Shown here piece after piece: positions 10,785 to 22,797 of a stretch of 64,000 bases of DNA. Made by a program: the position numbers and the translations under genes. The notes under the pieces were generated by a model. That model was not told the origin of the DNA, did no database searches, and saw only the letters and a program-made list of their open reading frames with translations. Origin of the DNA: Nymphaea colorata (Eukaryota; Streptophyta; Magnoliopsida; Nymphaeales; Nymphaeaceae). How positions within the stretch are numbered: the stretch's first letter is position 1; the number at the start of each line of letters is the position of its first letter. Location of the stretch: NCBI RefSeq assembly GCF_008831285.2, contig NC_045141.1, forward strand, positions 9,720,106-9,784,105. The letters are read 5' to 3'.

Positions 10785-12020
10785 CCCCCCCCCCTCTTTT
10801 TCTTTACTACCTCACTTTGTTCCTAATGCATGTTGCAGCGCTGGTCCTAAGCTATGTAAGGAACTAAAAATTCCAATAGATGTAGACTCTGACCAAGTTT
10901 AATCATGTCAATTCTTTTTTACATGTGTGTGGCTTGTTCACTCTTTTATTTTTCATTTCTTTACACTTGCAATACTGTGAACCTTATCAGGATGCTCCAT
11001 ATTATCATAAAAGTCTTACGAGAAGAGGCATTACCATTCAATGTTTATGCAAATGTAGGAGAAGCGATGGGTTAGAGCTTCCGTGCTCCACCACTTTACC
11101 AACTTTCTTTGGGTCTTGGAGTCGTTGATCAAAACACTTCTAAAAGTTAGCTAGGAACTTGGACACTTTGGGGCTGTTTGAAAATAATAGCAATATGTTA
11201 CTGTTCCATGCATATGCTGTAAAAGATGGAGGAGATCAAGGGCAGAGCCAATATTTTTTCCCATGGGGCGGGGGGAGGGGACGGCCTAAGAACAAACTAT
11301 AATATATTATATATACAATATATAATATATATATATATATAATATATTATATAATATGTTATATATATAGTACAATATATATATAATAATTATATATAAA
11401 CACACAATCTCTCTCTCTCTTTAGATAGCATTTGAAAACCACACTATAGCCGAAGTGAACATATATAGTATACAATTGCCCATGTCATGAAGGTGAAGCG
11501 ATCTGTCCTATGGCACACTTTAATAACTGCTTGTGTCATTAGCACGAAGCACGATCTATCCTAAATAGAGCGACCTGTCCTATGGCACACTTTAATAACT
11601 GCTTGTGTCATTAGAACGAAGCACGATCTATCCTAAATAGATAAGGCAATCTATTTATATTAAAGTGACAATAGTGTGAACATAAGGTGGAGATACAATA
11701 TCACAAGCCAAAATTTGGCTAACAAGTACATTCATAAACTCCAAAACAAAAAAAATGCTACTTAACTAAAACAAGCAGTTTTGTATTCTTTCTATGTAGC
11801 ACTATCAGTTTTTGTTTCTGTTTCTATTGAAAATAGTTACATATCATCATTCATTCACATGCACAATAAAATGTAAATAAAAAAGCTACATCATTTATTG
11901 TTAAAAACTAAAGAATGATTCAGATAAACATTAACATCAACAAGACGCAACATTATACTTTATCTATTTCAATTGTGCTCTACGAGTTTTGTCTTGTAAA
12001 ATGCATCCATAATATCATTC
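9301..12020. other. non-coding stretch with simple repeats; no gene seen
   Basis: No protein family is recognisable in any frame. It holds a (TC)n run followed by a C run at 10757-10794, preceded by a promoter-like 'CCTATAAAATAG' at about 10636-10647 that may belong to an unidentified LTR. A (TA)-rich block lies at about 11295-11400. A GGGGCTGTTTG word at 11172 resembles the end of a PIF/Harbinger MITE, but no partner end was found. Confidence 0.5.
11498..11641. repeat. 72-bp tandem duplication
   Basis: The first unit (11498-11569) starts GCGATCTGTCCTATGGCAC. The second (11570-11641) starts GCGACCTGTCCTATGGCAC and follows directly. They differ at only a few positions, which suggests a fairly recent duplication in non-coding DNA. 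Confidence 0.92.
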
Positions 12021-12075
12021 TACTACAAGAAATAAAATATTTACTAACATACAATCTGCGTTAGTAAAGGTTTCT
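12021..12075 (+). mobile_element. CACTA-like terminus
   Basis: TACTACAAGAAATAAAATAT is one substitution away from the canonical CACTACAAGAAA start of plant CACTA (En/Spm) transposons. It is followed by subterminal-style words (TTTACTAAC and GCGTTAGTAAAGG in opposite orientation). It could be the left end of the CACTA element whose decayed transposase lies at 15930-21030, but no matching right end with the same 3-bp duplication (TTC expected) was found. The link is therefore tentative. Confidence 0.5.
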
Positions 12076-12829
12076 ACAAACACAGACATTGTGTTACAAA
12101 ACATGCTACAAAGCCTTCTCTTACAAAAGTACCTTGCATTAGTAATAGTTATTAGTAATGAATGTTCTTCGTCGCTAGCAACAAAGTGGTTGTGTTAGTG
12201 GTTGTGTATTAGCAATGCACCTACTGCATGCTTAATATTTAATCAATTTTTTTTGGACTGTGGCTTCCCAAATGGGTGCCTTATTTTTCAGTACAAGTAT
12301 ACAATGTTTTGGGGAAAGTCCCCATTTAATGATGATCCTTCGTCAACTAGGCCTTCACCACGTTCCCTTGGCAGTCTCAGGTGTAATACAACCAATGATG
12401 ATCCTTCGTTAAAAATTCTTGGTGTTAACCTGCTATTGGTGACTGTAAGCACTTTCATCTAAACTTCTATTGGTGACTGTAAGTGTGTTCCTCTACAATT
12501 GCTAGTAATACAACTCAACAACGAGCAACCAACTGTAGAACCTAAAACGAAAAGTTTACCATGTCTGATGCTTTGTACCATGTCAGCAAGGTTGTCCACC
12601 CATTTCAAATAAAATTGCCCCTTTAGCACCCAAAACATTGATCTATTCATTCACTGGGAGTAAATTATGTGGAACAAGCTAAATATTCATTTCAGTCTCC
12701 TCAACTCCAATTTCAAGCTCAAAAGAAGCACCACTGCATAGTTTTAGAAACTGTTTACAAGCATATGCTATGCCTCACACTGGAATTATAGGAAAACCAG
12801 TTGATGCATCAGACAAATCCACCTTGCAA

Positions 12830-13048
12830 TAATCTAAGTAATGACATGACGCACCAAACAAATTCTCTTGCAAGAGAAAGGAGAGGCCTTCTCCAACCAG
12901 CAAAGCATTTGGTGACCTTGTTAAATTTGCTCTTTGCAGATTTGTTATTTTCATCTTACCCTCTCATACTTGTTGTTTCCATGTTAGGTCCCATCATCTT
13001 CTCGCTGGTCAAGGTCACAGTGTCATCCAACAGAACTGAAGCATAGCC
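12830..13048 (-). pseudogene. class III peroxidase pseudogene, second exon and beyond
   Basis: After an acceptor AG at 13050-13049, the minus strand reads G-Y-ASVLLDDT...EKMMGPNM...RG. This matches the 'GCDASVLLDDTxxFxGEKxxGPN..SLRGF' segment of secretory plant peroxidases. The Cys-Asp pair after the first Gly is reduced to Tyr by what looks like a 3-base loss; the lost Asp is a calcium ligand in the family. A TAA follows directly after 'RG'. Beyond it the similarity persists weakly ('LLSLAREFVW' for the usual 'ILALAARDSV') to about 12850. No later exons (proximal-haem-His region) were found to the left. It belongs with exon 1 at 13473-13690. Confidence 0.85.
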
Positions 13049-13070
13049 CTATAGATATATGCACATGCTT

Positions 13071-13355
13071 CAGTGGCGGAGCCACATATAGGCTGGTGTG
13101 GGCAGTTTCCCACACCAGCTTCTCAAATTTCTTTCATTTTTACATTAAGAACATTTAATATTTACTTTGTTATACATGTAAATGCTCCTTCAGGTATGAG
13201 GGCAGTTTCCCACACCAGCTTCTCAAATTTCTTTCATTTTTACATTAAGAACATTTAATATTTACTTTGTTATACATGTAAATGCTCCTTCAGGTATGAA
13301 AACCTGTGAACCAGTGCCCCTCCAAAAAAATTATGACTTCACCGATGGCACACAT
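13071..13355 (+). mobile_element. small hAT-like MITE in the peroxidase intron
   Basis: The left end CAGTGGCGGAGCCACATATA is a widespread plant MITE terminus. The right end near 13335-13350 (GACTTCACCGATGG) is its decayed inverted copy. A relative lies at 62342-62480, ending TCCGCCACTG and sharing 'CACACCAGCTT' and 'AGTGCCCC'. The 8-bp target duplication is uncertain (ACATGCTT versus ACATGTTA). Internally it carries a 100-bp tandem duplication. Confidence 0.7.
13101..13300. repeat. 100-bp tandem duplication inside the MITE
   Basis: 13101-13200 and 13201-13300 are identical except for the last base. Both begin GGCAGTTTCCCACACCAGCT. Near-perfect identity implies a recent event compared with the worn ends of the MITE itself. 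Confidence 0.96.
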
Positions 13356-13472
13356 GTTAATTTAGAATTTTCAACAAAGTTAATAATCTCACTTGCTCTC
13401 TGCTCAAGTTTTAAACAGATGAAAAGTTCCAGGAATCTTGTAGCTCTGTTCTGACATGGCCAAATTAATTAC

Positions 13473-13690
13473 CTGAACCAAGAATCGTGGAAGTGGAGCC
13501 AAAGGAGGGGGGCACCCATGTGGGACTCCATCTACACAGCACTCACCACGGTAGCTTTGATGGTGGAGAGTGCGGTGGGGAAGATGGTGGCATAGAAGGT
13601 GGTGCTTAGGTGAGCGGAAGTGGAAGTAGCTGTGGCTGCAAGAGCAACGAAAACCACCAAGGTCATGTAACGTGGAAGGGGCGATGCCAT
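13473..13690 (-). pseudogene. class III peroxidase pseudogene, exon 1 with signal peptide
   Basis: The minus strand starts ATG at 13690 and encodes a hydrophobic signal peptide (MASPLPRYMTLVVFVALAAT). It is followed by the mature start 'HLSTTFYATIFPTALSTIKA', matching 'QLSxxFYxxSCPxALSTIRS' of secretory plant peroxidases. It continues to 'MGAPLLWLHFHD' before a donor GT. Damage is clear. A TAG follows 'TVVSAV'. The Cys of 'SCP' is Phe. The catalytic Arg of 'LLRLHFHDC' is Trp. A one-base loss near the donor turns 'HDCFVQ' out of frame. The distal His is kept. Such enzymes oxidise phenolics with hydrogen peroxide in the cell wall; this copy cannot. A TATA-like TTATAATAAAG lies about 115 bp upstream on the minus strand (near 13800-13812). 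Confidence 0.93.
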
Positions 13691-14599
13691 CTTGATCGGG
13701 ACCAGCAAGCAACTAGAAGGGACTCAAAGAAACTGCTGCTTGCTAGTTAGCTTTCTTGAGTAATGAGATGATGTGGTGTTACTAAGATGCTCATCCTCTC
13801 CTTTATTATAAATTCCATGGTCGGCAGCCTGCTCTGGACTGGCCCCCACCTCTAGAACTTGAAAAGTTTGTTTAACTTTCCTCATAAGCAGTATGCCACT
13901 CCCTGTTGTTAAAATGATAGTCAATCCTCCTCCATAAATTTTTCACCTTCTGACCTTGTATAATACTCATGACGGGTTCTGTTATTTAATTCTTAAGTGT
14001 CGTCCAATATTCATATTTTTCATTTCCGATATACCTATCAAAAGTAGACAAATATTAGAAACTGATATGCTATAGATATGGATGGTGGCAATGCTTAAAC
14101 ATAGGATAACCTAGTTGCTGCGTTAGTTCCCATACCTTTTCCATTATAAATTTTCCTCCGGCCCTTTTTATTTTGTTCTAAACCATGGGCTCCCCACAAG
14201 GTTTTGCAGCCAATTTTTAACCATAAAGGCCAAATTTTGAAAGAACATTAACAGCCCCCTGAAATAATATCCCCAGCTTCTGCACCTTCCAAAAAGGTAT
14301 ATTTTCTTGTTCCCTGTGGTTTGCATGTTTTGTCAATTATTGCAAAAACTAGCAAAGCAATGACAAAAGTATCATAGCTACATGCTTACATCACATTACC
14401 TTCACACTGATACACACAAGTTTAGTAAGACCATAGGACCATGCAACTATCAACATGATATCCTCTTTCCTACAGATTCTTTCAAGTTTTACCACTGAAT
14501 TTTCTAACAGCTGCACACAACATGGATAACTAGTTAAAAGAACAATCACATCCAGTGCCCATCAAAGACAAGATACAAGAAAAATAGGTACCCAAAAGG

Positions 14600-15670
14600 C
14601 TATAACCAAGGAAAAGAAAAAAAAAATGTCCTACCATGTTAGCCATGACTAATCACTCTAGATGTGCCTGTCTGTAATGAGTGAATGACAAAAAATAAAG
14701 AAATGTGGTAACATCTCTCATCAAGTATGCACCAAAAAATTAGGATTCTTTTAAAGTATGAATGCGTGGCAGGAAGGCTACATAACAATCGACATGACAA
14801 AGTCTTCCCCTCGTAAAAGTAATGTGCCACTTGTTCCTTTTTATGACAAGAACTCGTACCACAGTGAGGCCCAGCATAAGCACATTGTAGGCTGCCATGG
14901 AATCTTGAGTGCAATTTCACCCTTTCAGAAAGCATATTCGGAAATAAAAGACAAACCAGCGGATATCACCAGTTGAATTACATACCTGAGTTGCAATTAC
15001 CAATATAAACTGAGCAAAAAACAAAGGACTTGTTTGATGAGCACTGCTGGAGACTCTTCCACGTACTTGGCCTTTACAGCATCATTTAGCTCCTGCAGGA
15101 AAGCACATATGCATTTCGCTTTCGACTCTGAACACTTTTTTCGTCAACTGAAAAGATTTAAAGCTCCATAAGATCAATAGGGAAAGTGCCGAAACAGTAA
15201 AGATCTACATTCTCAACAACATACCCATGAAATTGTTTCCGAGATAACCCCTGAAAGCACGTACGTATTTTGTAGAATGTACCCGTTTGAAAGACATTCT
15301 CCTCTTCCAGCTCCACATCCTTACATTGGATAAAGGCTACAATTGAGCACTTCATAGGCAGCACTCCATGGCAACGGAGAGTAGCACCACTCAAACAACT
15401 GGCAGCTCATCCAGGCTGCTCCCACTAAACAATAAAAGCACAAGTTTGGACACTGGAAAACAATAAATCAAGTTATGTGTCATGTCACATGCACTCATCT
15501 AGACTTGCAGCTTGCTGCAATGAAACCCTACAATAAACCAAAATAATGCACAAAAGATTAAAGATTGCCTACCCATCTTTTTGTGACAAAATTGCTTGCT
15601 AAGTTAAGGGATGTCAGAGTCAGATCTTCATTAAATTTCAGTGCTTGAGCTAGAGCAAAGGCACCAGTAT
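14600..15670 (-). pseudogene. exon-like remnants, one of leucine-rich-repeat type
   Basis: Three minus-strand pieces look exon-like but are not securely one gene. At about 15575-15665, residues 'GAFALAQALKFNEDLTLTSL' and 'NLASNFVTKRW' match the ribonuclease-inhibitor style of leucine-rich repeat and end at a GT. At 15158-15394 there is an open frame with an acidic patch (KDVELEEENVF) of unknown family. At about 15035-15098, after a TGCAG, residues 'ELNDAVKAKYVEESPAVLIK' appear. I do not recognise the parent protein. They lie between the peroxidase pseudogene and the CACTA transposase, so capture by a transposon is possible. Decayed local genes are the alternative. Confidence 0.35.
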
Positions 15671-15929
15671 CAAGCTTGCAAATATGAGAGAATTGCTGAT
15701 CACATTTTCATGATCACTAAAGAAATTGCAATGAAAAAAAAATATGGCTACTTACCCTGATCTCACTAAAACCTAGATGAAGAGAAGTTAAACTTTGTAT
15801 TTTAAAATTCAGACATAAAAATTTGAACATTGTTATAGGGATATAAAAACACAAGAATGTGTTTAATTTGTGCATCTAATCAGCATGGTTAATTTCTACT
15901 TCATGCACTTTATTGCATAGATCATCCAA

Positions 15930-17110
15930 CTACTCACACAATTGCATATTTTGCGCCTTCAGTTCACTTTGCCTAGGAGGTGAATTAAAAAATTGTGATG
16001 GTTTTGCCCCCTTTCCATAAGTACACACTTGTCCAAATTTGTCTAGCCCCATCAATCGTGACAAGACATCATTTGGAAATGCATCATCTCTAAGACCTTC
16101 AGGTAGTTGGGATATTGCTTTATTGAGTTGAGCTTGCAAATCAATTATGTGTATTTAATGAATTTTAATTATACTCTTTGCTAATAGTAATGAGATATTA
16201 TAATTTACAATTACTTCACTTGTCGCTTGGCTATGTTAGTTTCTTTTTCTACTTGTTTGTCTCATAATGAAGACCTCAGCATGGGAAGGCTGTGGTTCAC
16301 CTTCTCTAACCTGCATAAAATAGACAATATTTAATATTCATAATAAACAAGTCAATAATGATAATAATGAATAAGACAATACAATTTCTGGTCAAAATCT
16401 AGCAAGTCCCTTTTTTTGCTCATAATATGAGGAGTCTTGTACATTCTTTTGCTTTTTCACTATGCTCCTATAACAAACTGTTAAAGTTAGAAACTGTAAA
16501 TGATTACATACAATAAATTAGACTAATTAGAACTTGTTATATTCACATGATGCAACATATTATATATATTATCAATATAAACATGCTCACCATAGATTGT
16601 CTAGTTTCAAATGCGAATCAAGTTCCTCCATTAATCTTTAGGAATTGAGACTTTTCAATGCCTCATATAATTGTCTATTGATTTATGTTTTTGGTATATC
16701 TTCCTCAAAGTACATCTTCAATATCTTCACAAATTAACGTACTGTTTCATTGCCATCTTTTCCTGAACTTCATGGCCTTCATATTTTTCTGCAAGACAAC
16801 AATGTTTAATCATATATAGGTTGTATTAAACTTAAACGAAGAAAAAAAGCAAGAAAAACCAATTCCCAGGACATGATTCCACACATCATCTTTGCATATC
16901 TGAGGTAAATCTTTCCATGCATGGTAGATAAGTGGCATAATTTGACTGTTTCATGCCATTGTACTAATGAATGAACTAAGCTTTTGTGTTTTTTCTCCTA
17001 TTGGTTGACCATGTTTGTTGATCTCCATTTTGAACTTTTGTTTAGGCCCCAACCTTATAGAATCTAATGCACAAGAAATGCCCCTTGTTTTTTCTTTGTA
17101 CTGAGGCGGT
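15930..17110 (-). pseudogene. CACTA second protein (Transposase_24-type / plant En-Spm family), decayed
   Basis: Between 16139 and 15930 on the minus strand is 'LSRLMGLDKFGQVCTYGKGA' followed by 'KPSQF'. This is the hallmark of the plant Transposase_24 family found downstream of the main transposase in CACTA elements. Further upstream (about 16740-17110) are fragments in changing frames with the layout of that family, but with many stops. It follows the TNP2-like gene on the same strand, the normal order in these elements. Confidence 0.7.
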
Positions 17111-17609
17111 TGACCTAAAAATACATATGTGGTTAAAAAGATAGAAAATAATCACTATTTAAAGATATAAAATCTGTTTGGTTAAATACACATAGATGAA
17201 TCATACTTATGTTTGCCTCATATGTTGGAAATTCTTGCCTTTTGGACATATGTGAAACAATCCACTTTCAGCCATCTACATATGATACAACATAAACATA
17301 ACAAATTACAACAACAAAACCATAACTTAAAATGAACTATGCACTTAAAATAATCTATGCCACATATTACAAAAAAAAAAAAACAAGAAAAGCACAAAAC
17401 GTTTACCTTGATAAGGTGAAATGCTTTATTCTCACAAGATATAGAGACATGTCATAAATGAATACAATTAAATGTATTTAAAAATACATATATGAATATC
17501 ATGATATACTAAAAAAAATAAAGAAAATAAAAATATGCATGCAACAAACACAAATAAAATGGGAGATTAGAATATCATAATATGTGACTTAAAAATATAC
17601 ATGTCTCAT

Positions 17610-20600
17610 TTATATGTCAATATACATGGCCAGTACATTTGGCCTAACCCAAGAAACATCATCAACTATTTGTGATATTTCAATGTTGTAAAATTCACTT
17701 CCAAAATTATTATTCACTTCATCAATTATTGCATCTGGCATAGTTTGTTTCCTTTGCATATCAAACAAGCCTCTAAGTCTCACTTTAACAACAACTTGAC
17801 AATCTGTGTCAATAGGATCTTCAACATCGAAAACCTGTTCCACTTGAGCTGCGAGTACAAATGGTTCAGTTTCCATACATGTATATTTTGAATTCAGTAG
17901 CACAAAGCCGAACTCATTTTTCTTCATTCTTTTAGCATTTGAACTCAAAACATTGAACCATTTACACTTAAATAGAGCAAACTTTATATCTCCATTGTAT
18001 TCAACCTCAAAGATGTCTGTAATAACTCTATAATAAGTAACCTCAGCAAGAACTAGATTTCTATCTTTTACACTTGAGAAACTTAAAGTTTGTGTACCCG
18101 TAACAATGCTGCTGCTTTGAGTTTTCTTTTTTACTTCCTTTTCAAGTGTATGAATTCAAAATTCATTTATCACAAAACTATTATATTTTCTCACTATCTT
18201 TTGATTATATTGTGAAAGCCATATAAGTTCATATCCAATTGTTGGTCATTTTTTCTTTGATGTAACTAATAAATCTATAACAAATAAATGACTAACTATA
18301 TGATGTTTTATAATAATACAAATTAGAAATAAAAGTACGTCAAATAACAATATTTCAATTATATGATCTTGAAACCATTCGGAAAATTCGATCTTACGCA
18401 AGTGTTCAATGTTACGAGGCATTTTATATAATTATTGTATTCTCAACAAGTGCAGATGTTTCTTAATGGAAACTCAACTTATGAGTATAATTTCAATTTT
18501 AAGGACATCTCAAAATTAAAAAAACTAATTAAGTTAAGAACTTACTGAAGCTAAAGTGCCACTAAAGGATGATTAAACAATATATAAGTGTGTAGTTGTT
18601 GAAAAATTAAATTGTCTATAGTAAACAATGCATATGCTCCCAAAAATTGTCATTTCCTCAATAATATAGAACTTTGTTGATTCAATTTCTTCATAATTTC
18701 TCTCAAGATATTTCTTCAGCTAAATACCCTTCTACAATTGATCCTTCTAGTTAGTCGAAAAAGTTGAAAACATAATACTAGACATTAAAGCAAAATAAAG
18801 TACCTTTCAATAGGAAACATCCAATGGTATTGAATAGACCCACCCACAAAAACTTCATGAGCTAAGTGAATAGGCAAATAAATCATGATATCAAAGAATG
18901 TATGTGTAAATACTTTTTCTGATATGACACAATATCAATATAATTTGCTCCACTCAAATGCTTCAAATCTTTTTTTTTCTGACTTTTGTATATAATTCCT
19001 AGAAAAAACTACACAATTCAATCAATACTGTACTTTTTTTTGTAAAGATTTTCGTAAGGCTAATGGAAGGAATTGATGAATCGACATAGGACAGTCATGA
19101 CTCTTTAACTCCGCGATTTTATGCATCCAATGTGAAATATTTGAAGCATAACCATCTGGAACTTTCAAATTCCTCAAGACTTTACAAAATATGTTTTCTT
19201 TTCTTGTTCATGGTGAAACATGCTGCTAGCAAAAATATCTTACCAGCTCCATTACTTGTTTGTGGGTGAAGACCATGTCTTATATTCATTGCTTGTAAGT
19301 CCAAATGAGAATTATAATGATCTTTTTGTCATTTCTTCCAAATTCAACAATGTACTAACTATGTTGTCACAAACATTTTTTTTGATATGCACTACATCCA
19401 AGTTGTGACGTAATAAGTTATACTTTCAATATGGCAAAATGAAAACTATACATTTTCCCCAATTATACGACCATAGTTTATGTTCCACTTCTTCTAATGT
19501 ATCAATTCTAGAAAGAGTTGAAGGAGCACTTCTTAATTTTTCAGTCCCATCAAATGAACATTTGTCCAATCTATATGCATGATATGCAAACAAAAATCTT
19601 CGATGATCCATATATTATTCTTTAGAACTATTTATTAAACAATAAGAATGTTTATCCTTTTGGCATATAGGGCATGCTAATTTTCCTTTTGTGCTTCAAT
19701 CTTGATAAATCTCCATCAGTAGTAAAATCATTTATGGTCCATAATAAAGCTGCATGTATCTGAAAAACTATTTGTTGCTTGCATCATGAGTATCTACACC
19801 AAATTCCTACAACAATTTTAATTCATCAATTAGCATATGCAAATATCAATCTTTTCTCCCAAAGAATTTCACCTAGACATTAACAAAAACAAATTCATGT
19901 ATGGTTGTTTCATATACATACATGGTGGTAGATTATATATAACAATGATGACAAGTCATATACTGTATGAAGTACTCAAAGTATGAAATGAGTTGAAATT
20001 GTCACTTGCCAAACCAAGTATGATATTGTGACTGTTTAATGCAAAAAATAGATGTAATTTATCAAAAGATCTTCATGTCATTGAATCAGCTAAATATTTT
20101 AATAAACCATTTTTAATGTGTCCTTCATAATGCCATCTTATTATTGAACCAATTTTTTAATAAAAATACATTCTCTGAAGTCTTGGCATTAATGAAAAGT
20201 GGTGCACAATCTTCACAGAAATCTTTTAAGTTATGCTTTGATTTTCTTGTTCTATATTTTCTCTCCATCTAGAAGCACCACATATGTCACATTGATCTTT
20301 AGCACTTGCTTCTTTGCAAATTAACGTACAATTTTGAGGACATGTGTCGTTCTTTTCACAAGTCACGCCCAATGCTCTAATAGTTTTCTTTGTTTCATAA
20401 AATGATTTTGGTATTTGCACACCTATAGGAAATGCTTCTTGCAATTCCAATAGCATATCAAATGATTCATTACTCCATTCATGTAGACACTTTATGTGAA
20501 ATAACCAAATAATGAAAGAAAACATGGAGAACTTTTCACATCCTTGATACAATTCTTATTTAGTATCATTTAGCAACTTTGCATGTTTGTTATTATGGAT

Positions 20601-21030
20601 ATCTTGATCATCCATGTCACCCTCTGCATCTTGATCATCCACCTTCATGTTATCTTCTTCCAGACGTATTCCAAATACATCTCTTATTAACTCATTTATG
20701 TCATTTTCATCATCTTCTACAGTTTCATTAAGATCACTTTGATCTTGTGATATTGGCTTACCGTGATAATGCCAACGTATGTAATTTTGGACAAAACTGA
20801 TGCCCATCACATGATCCACAACATCAACTGCTATACTATTGTCATGGCAAAGTTGATGAAGTCTCTAACATCTTTCACATATTTCATGTTTCTTTTAAGA
20901 AAAAAAAAGTATTCATAATAAATCTTATATTCAAATAAAAAGTTGTAAAGCATAGTCGACCCTTCTTTCAGAAAGCACGCACCTGCAAATCCTCCAATCC
21001 GAAAGATTAGTGCTAATATAACTCCCAAAA
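17610..21030 (-). pseudogene. CACTA (En/Spm) TNP2-type transposase, decayed but domain-complete
   Basis: The domains run in the usual order on the minus strand. At about 21030-20760 lies the transposase-associated N-terminus ('KYVKDVRDFINFA', then 'YIRWHYHGKP'). At 20552-20226 come 'CLHEWSNESFDMLLELQEAF' and a Cys-rich segment with CDICGASRW. At about 20100-19430 is the transposase core ('LGLASDNFNSF', 'KLACPICQKD', 'YMDHRRFLF'). At about 19430-18780 is the DUF4218-like part ('KSHDCPMSIHQFLPLALR', 'MFPIER'). At 17610-18000 is the DUF4216-like end ('FKCKWFNV', 'EPFVLAAQVEQVFDVEDP'). Frames change often and stops are scattered, so no protein is made. The product would cut and paste the element through its CACTA ends. 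The right end of the element was not found. Confidence 0.93.
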
Positions 21031-22797
21031 GAAAGGCTCGAGAGCAAGTAAAAACCTACCTATCTTTCTATATCCAACTTCGATCTTCCATTTTCAACAA
21101 TTGCTTTTATTTAGTGCACACTTCAATCGATAAATGTCATAACAATAAAATCGTGATATACAAGTTCTGTTATATATTGTTTGAGAATCAACGGCAACAT
21201 ATGTTCTTTGAGGTATTTAAATAAGAGATCCAATCATGCATTCAAACTTTTTTAGTTGACAAGAACAGAATTTCTTATCATCAATCAGTGGCTTTATTGT
21301 GCATCAAATGATGAAATACTATGAAGGGCTCATGTTCTACTTCTTAACTGTAATCCTATATATGTGCTTTTCAAGCTGGACTTCCACAAATGGATCACCA
21401 AAACCATTGAGTTTCCTGGTTGTCAAGTCCACTGATGGATCACTAAAACAATGTTCCCTTAGTATTTGAAAGCAAATATTGGAGAGTATTTATCAATAAC
21501 TTTATTGTGCATGTGAAATGATAAAACATTTTGCAAAAGAACTACCCGTTATGACATAATAACTGATGGGCATCTATGAACATGCTTCATGGATGCCCTT
21601 TCTTTGAGGACCCTTACGCTATTTGGTAGTAACAACAAATTGTTACCATCCAAATCCATGCAAAAAATTACAACATATTCACGAAATATTGTAGTAGTAT
21701 AGTGTTATATGAATTTACTCCAAACTTTACAAGCTTAGAATTAAAAAATTTGTTTCTTTGTGGACTCTATGTAGGAAAAAAATAATGATGACAACAAGAT
21801 TCACAAAATTAGTACTCTTTTATTATCAATTAGTGATAGAAAATGCCTTTCAACAAAAAAATTAACACCAAGGATGTCCCCACAATTAGCGAGATGTTGT
21901 GCATAAAGAGATTTTTAACCCAAACACTTGCACAAAATAAACAAATCCAGGAACCAAAATTAACCAAAAATAGTATAATAATTTTTCTAAACAAGTTTTA
22001 TGTTCTAAGTTCAAACTAGAACAAGTAATCGGAAACCAAATTGCTAAATTACTACAATATGAAATTTTGGTCATCTCTTGGGACTTGCCCAACCAGTTGA
22101 GCTTTATTCATAGATCCGACCATTCGCACCTCAAATTAAAAGATGTTTGATAAGAACATTGTATTCTTAAAAACATGTTTTAACAACACTATGTTCCTAT
22201 TCCTTAAAAAATGTCATTATATTTACCAATGTATTATTGAATCTAAGAACAATATCTACAATCACAATGTGTTTCTCCAAACATATATTGTTTATCATGC
22301 AATTTAAGAACATGAGTTGTAAAAGCACAAAATAAGATCGAAGGAGGGAGGGACTGATCTTAAATCAATCCTAAAGATTTTAGATCAGGGGCATTTAAAT
22401 GCCCCCTATAGAAATAGAGAGAGTGCAATCGCATTTAGTTATTTGGAACACTACGAAAACCTTATAAACATTGTGGAAAAAGTTGAGCTACCAAATTCAT
22501 TCACACTTTATAATTAACTCAAAACCACATTGTAACTGTTTACTTAAAATCAATAAAGTGAAAAGAAGTTGTTCTGAAAACCTGAGCTACTTTTTAGAGT
22601 ACATAGCACCACTTTCAAAAACAATTAAAAATAGAACTATAAAGAAAATTTCTCAAAAGATATGAAATATGAAATTTCTAGAATTTTCGTCAACACATCT
22701 GTACATTCAACCTAGAGCCAAAGAAAACCAGATTGTTCTAAAAATAAAAAGCATAATCTAGTGCTAACCTCAAAATACATAACTTAATCTCACATAC
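21031..22797. other. non-coding stretch; short hairpin only
   Basis: No gene is recognisable. A 31-base hairpin lies at 21568-21598: GGGCATCTATGAA, a 5-nt loop, then TTCATGGATGCCC, with one G:T pair. A word GTAGTAGTATAGTG at 21691-21704 was considered as a CACTA right end but lacks a matching duplication. Confidence 0.5.

Larger units (their letters stand above)
13049..13472 (-). other. intron 1 of the peroxidase pseudogene
   Basis: It is bounded by GT (13472-13471, minus strand) and AG (13050-13049). The position matches the usual first intron of class III peroxidases, right after the 'HFHDCFVQ' segment. Most of it is the MITE at 13071-13355. Confidence 0.75.

Noticed and set aside
10441-11140. 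possible Copia LTR with CCTATAAAATAG
   Set aside because: No TG...CA borders, partner LTR, primer site or target duplication could be located.
21691-21704. possible CACTA right end (GTAGTAGTATAGTG)
   Set aside because: The following bases do not duplicate those before 12021, and the preceding 200 bp lack subterminal repeats.
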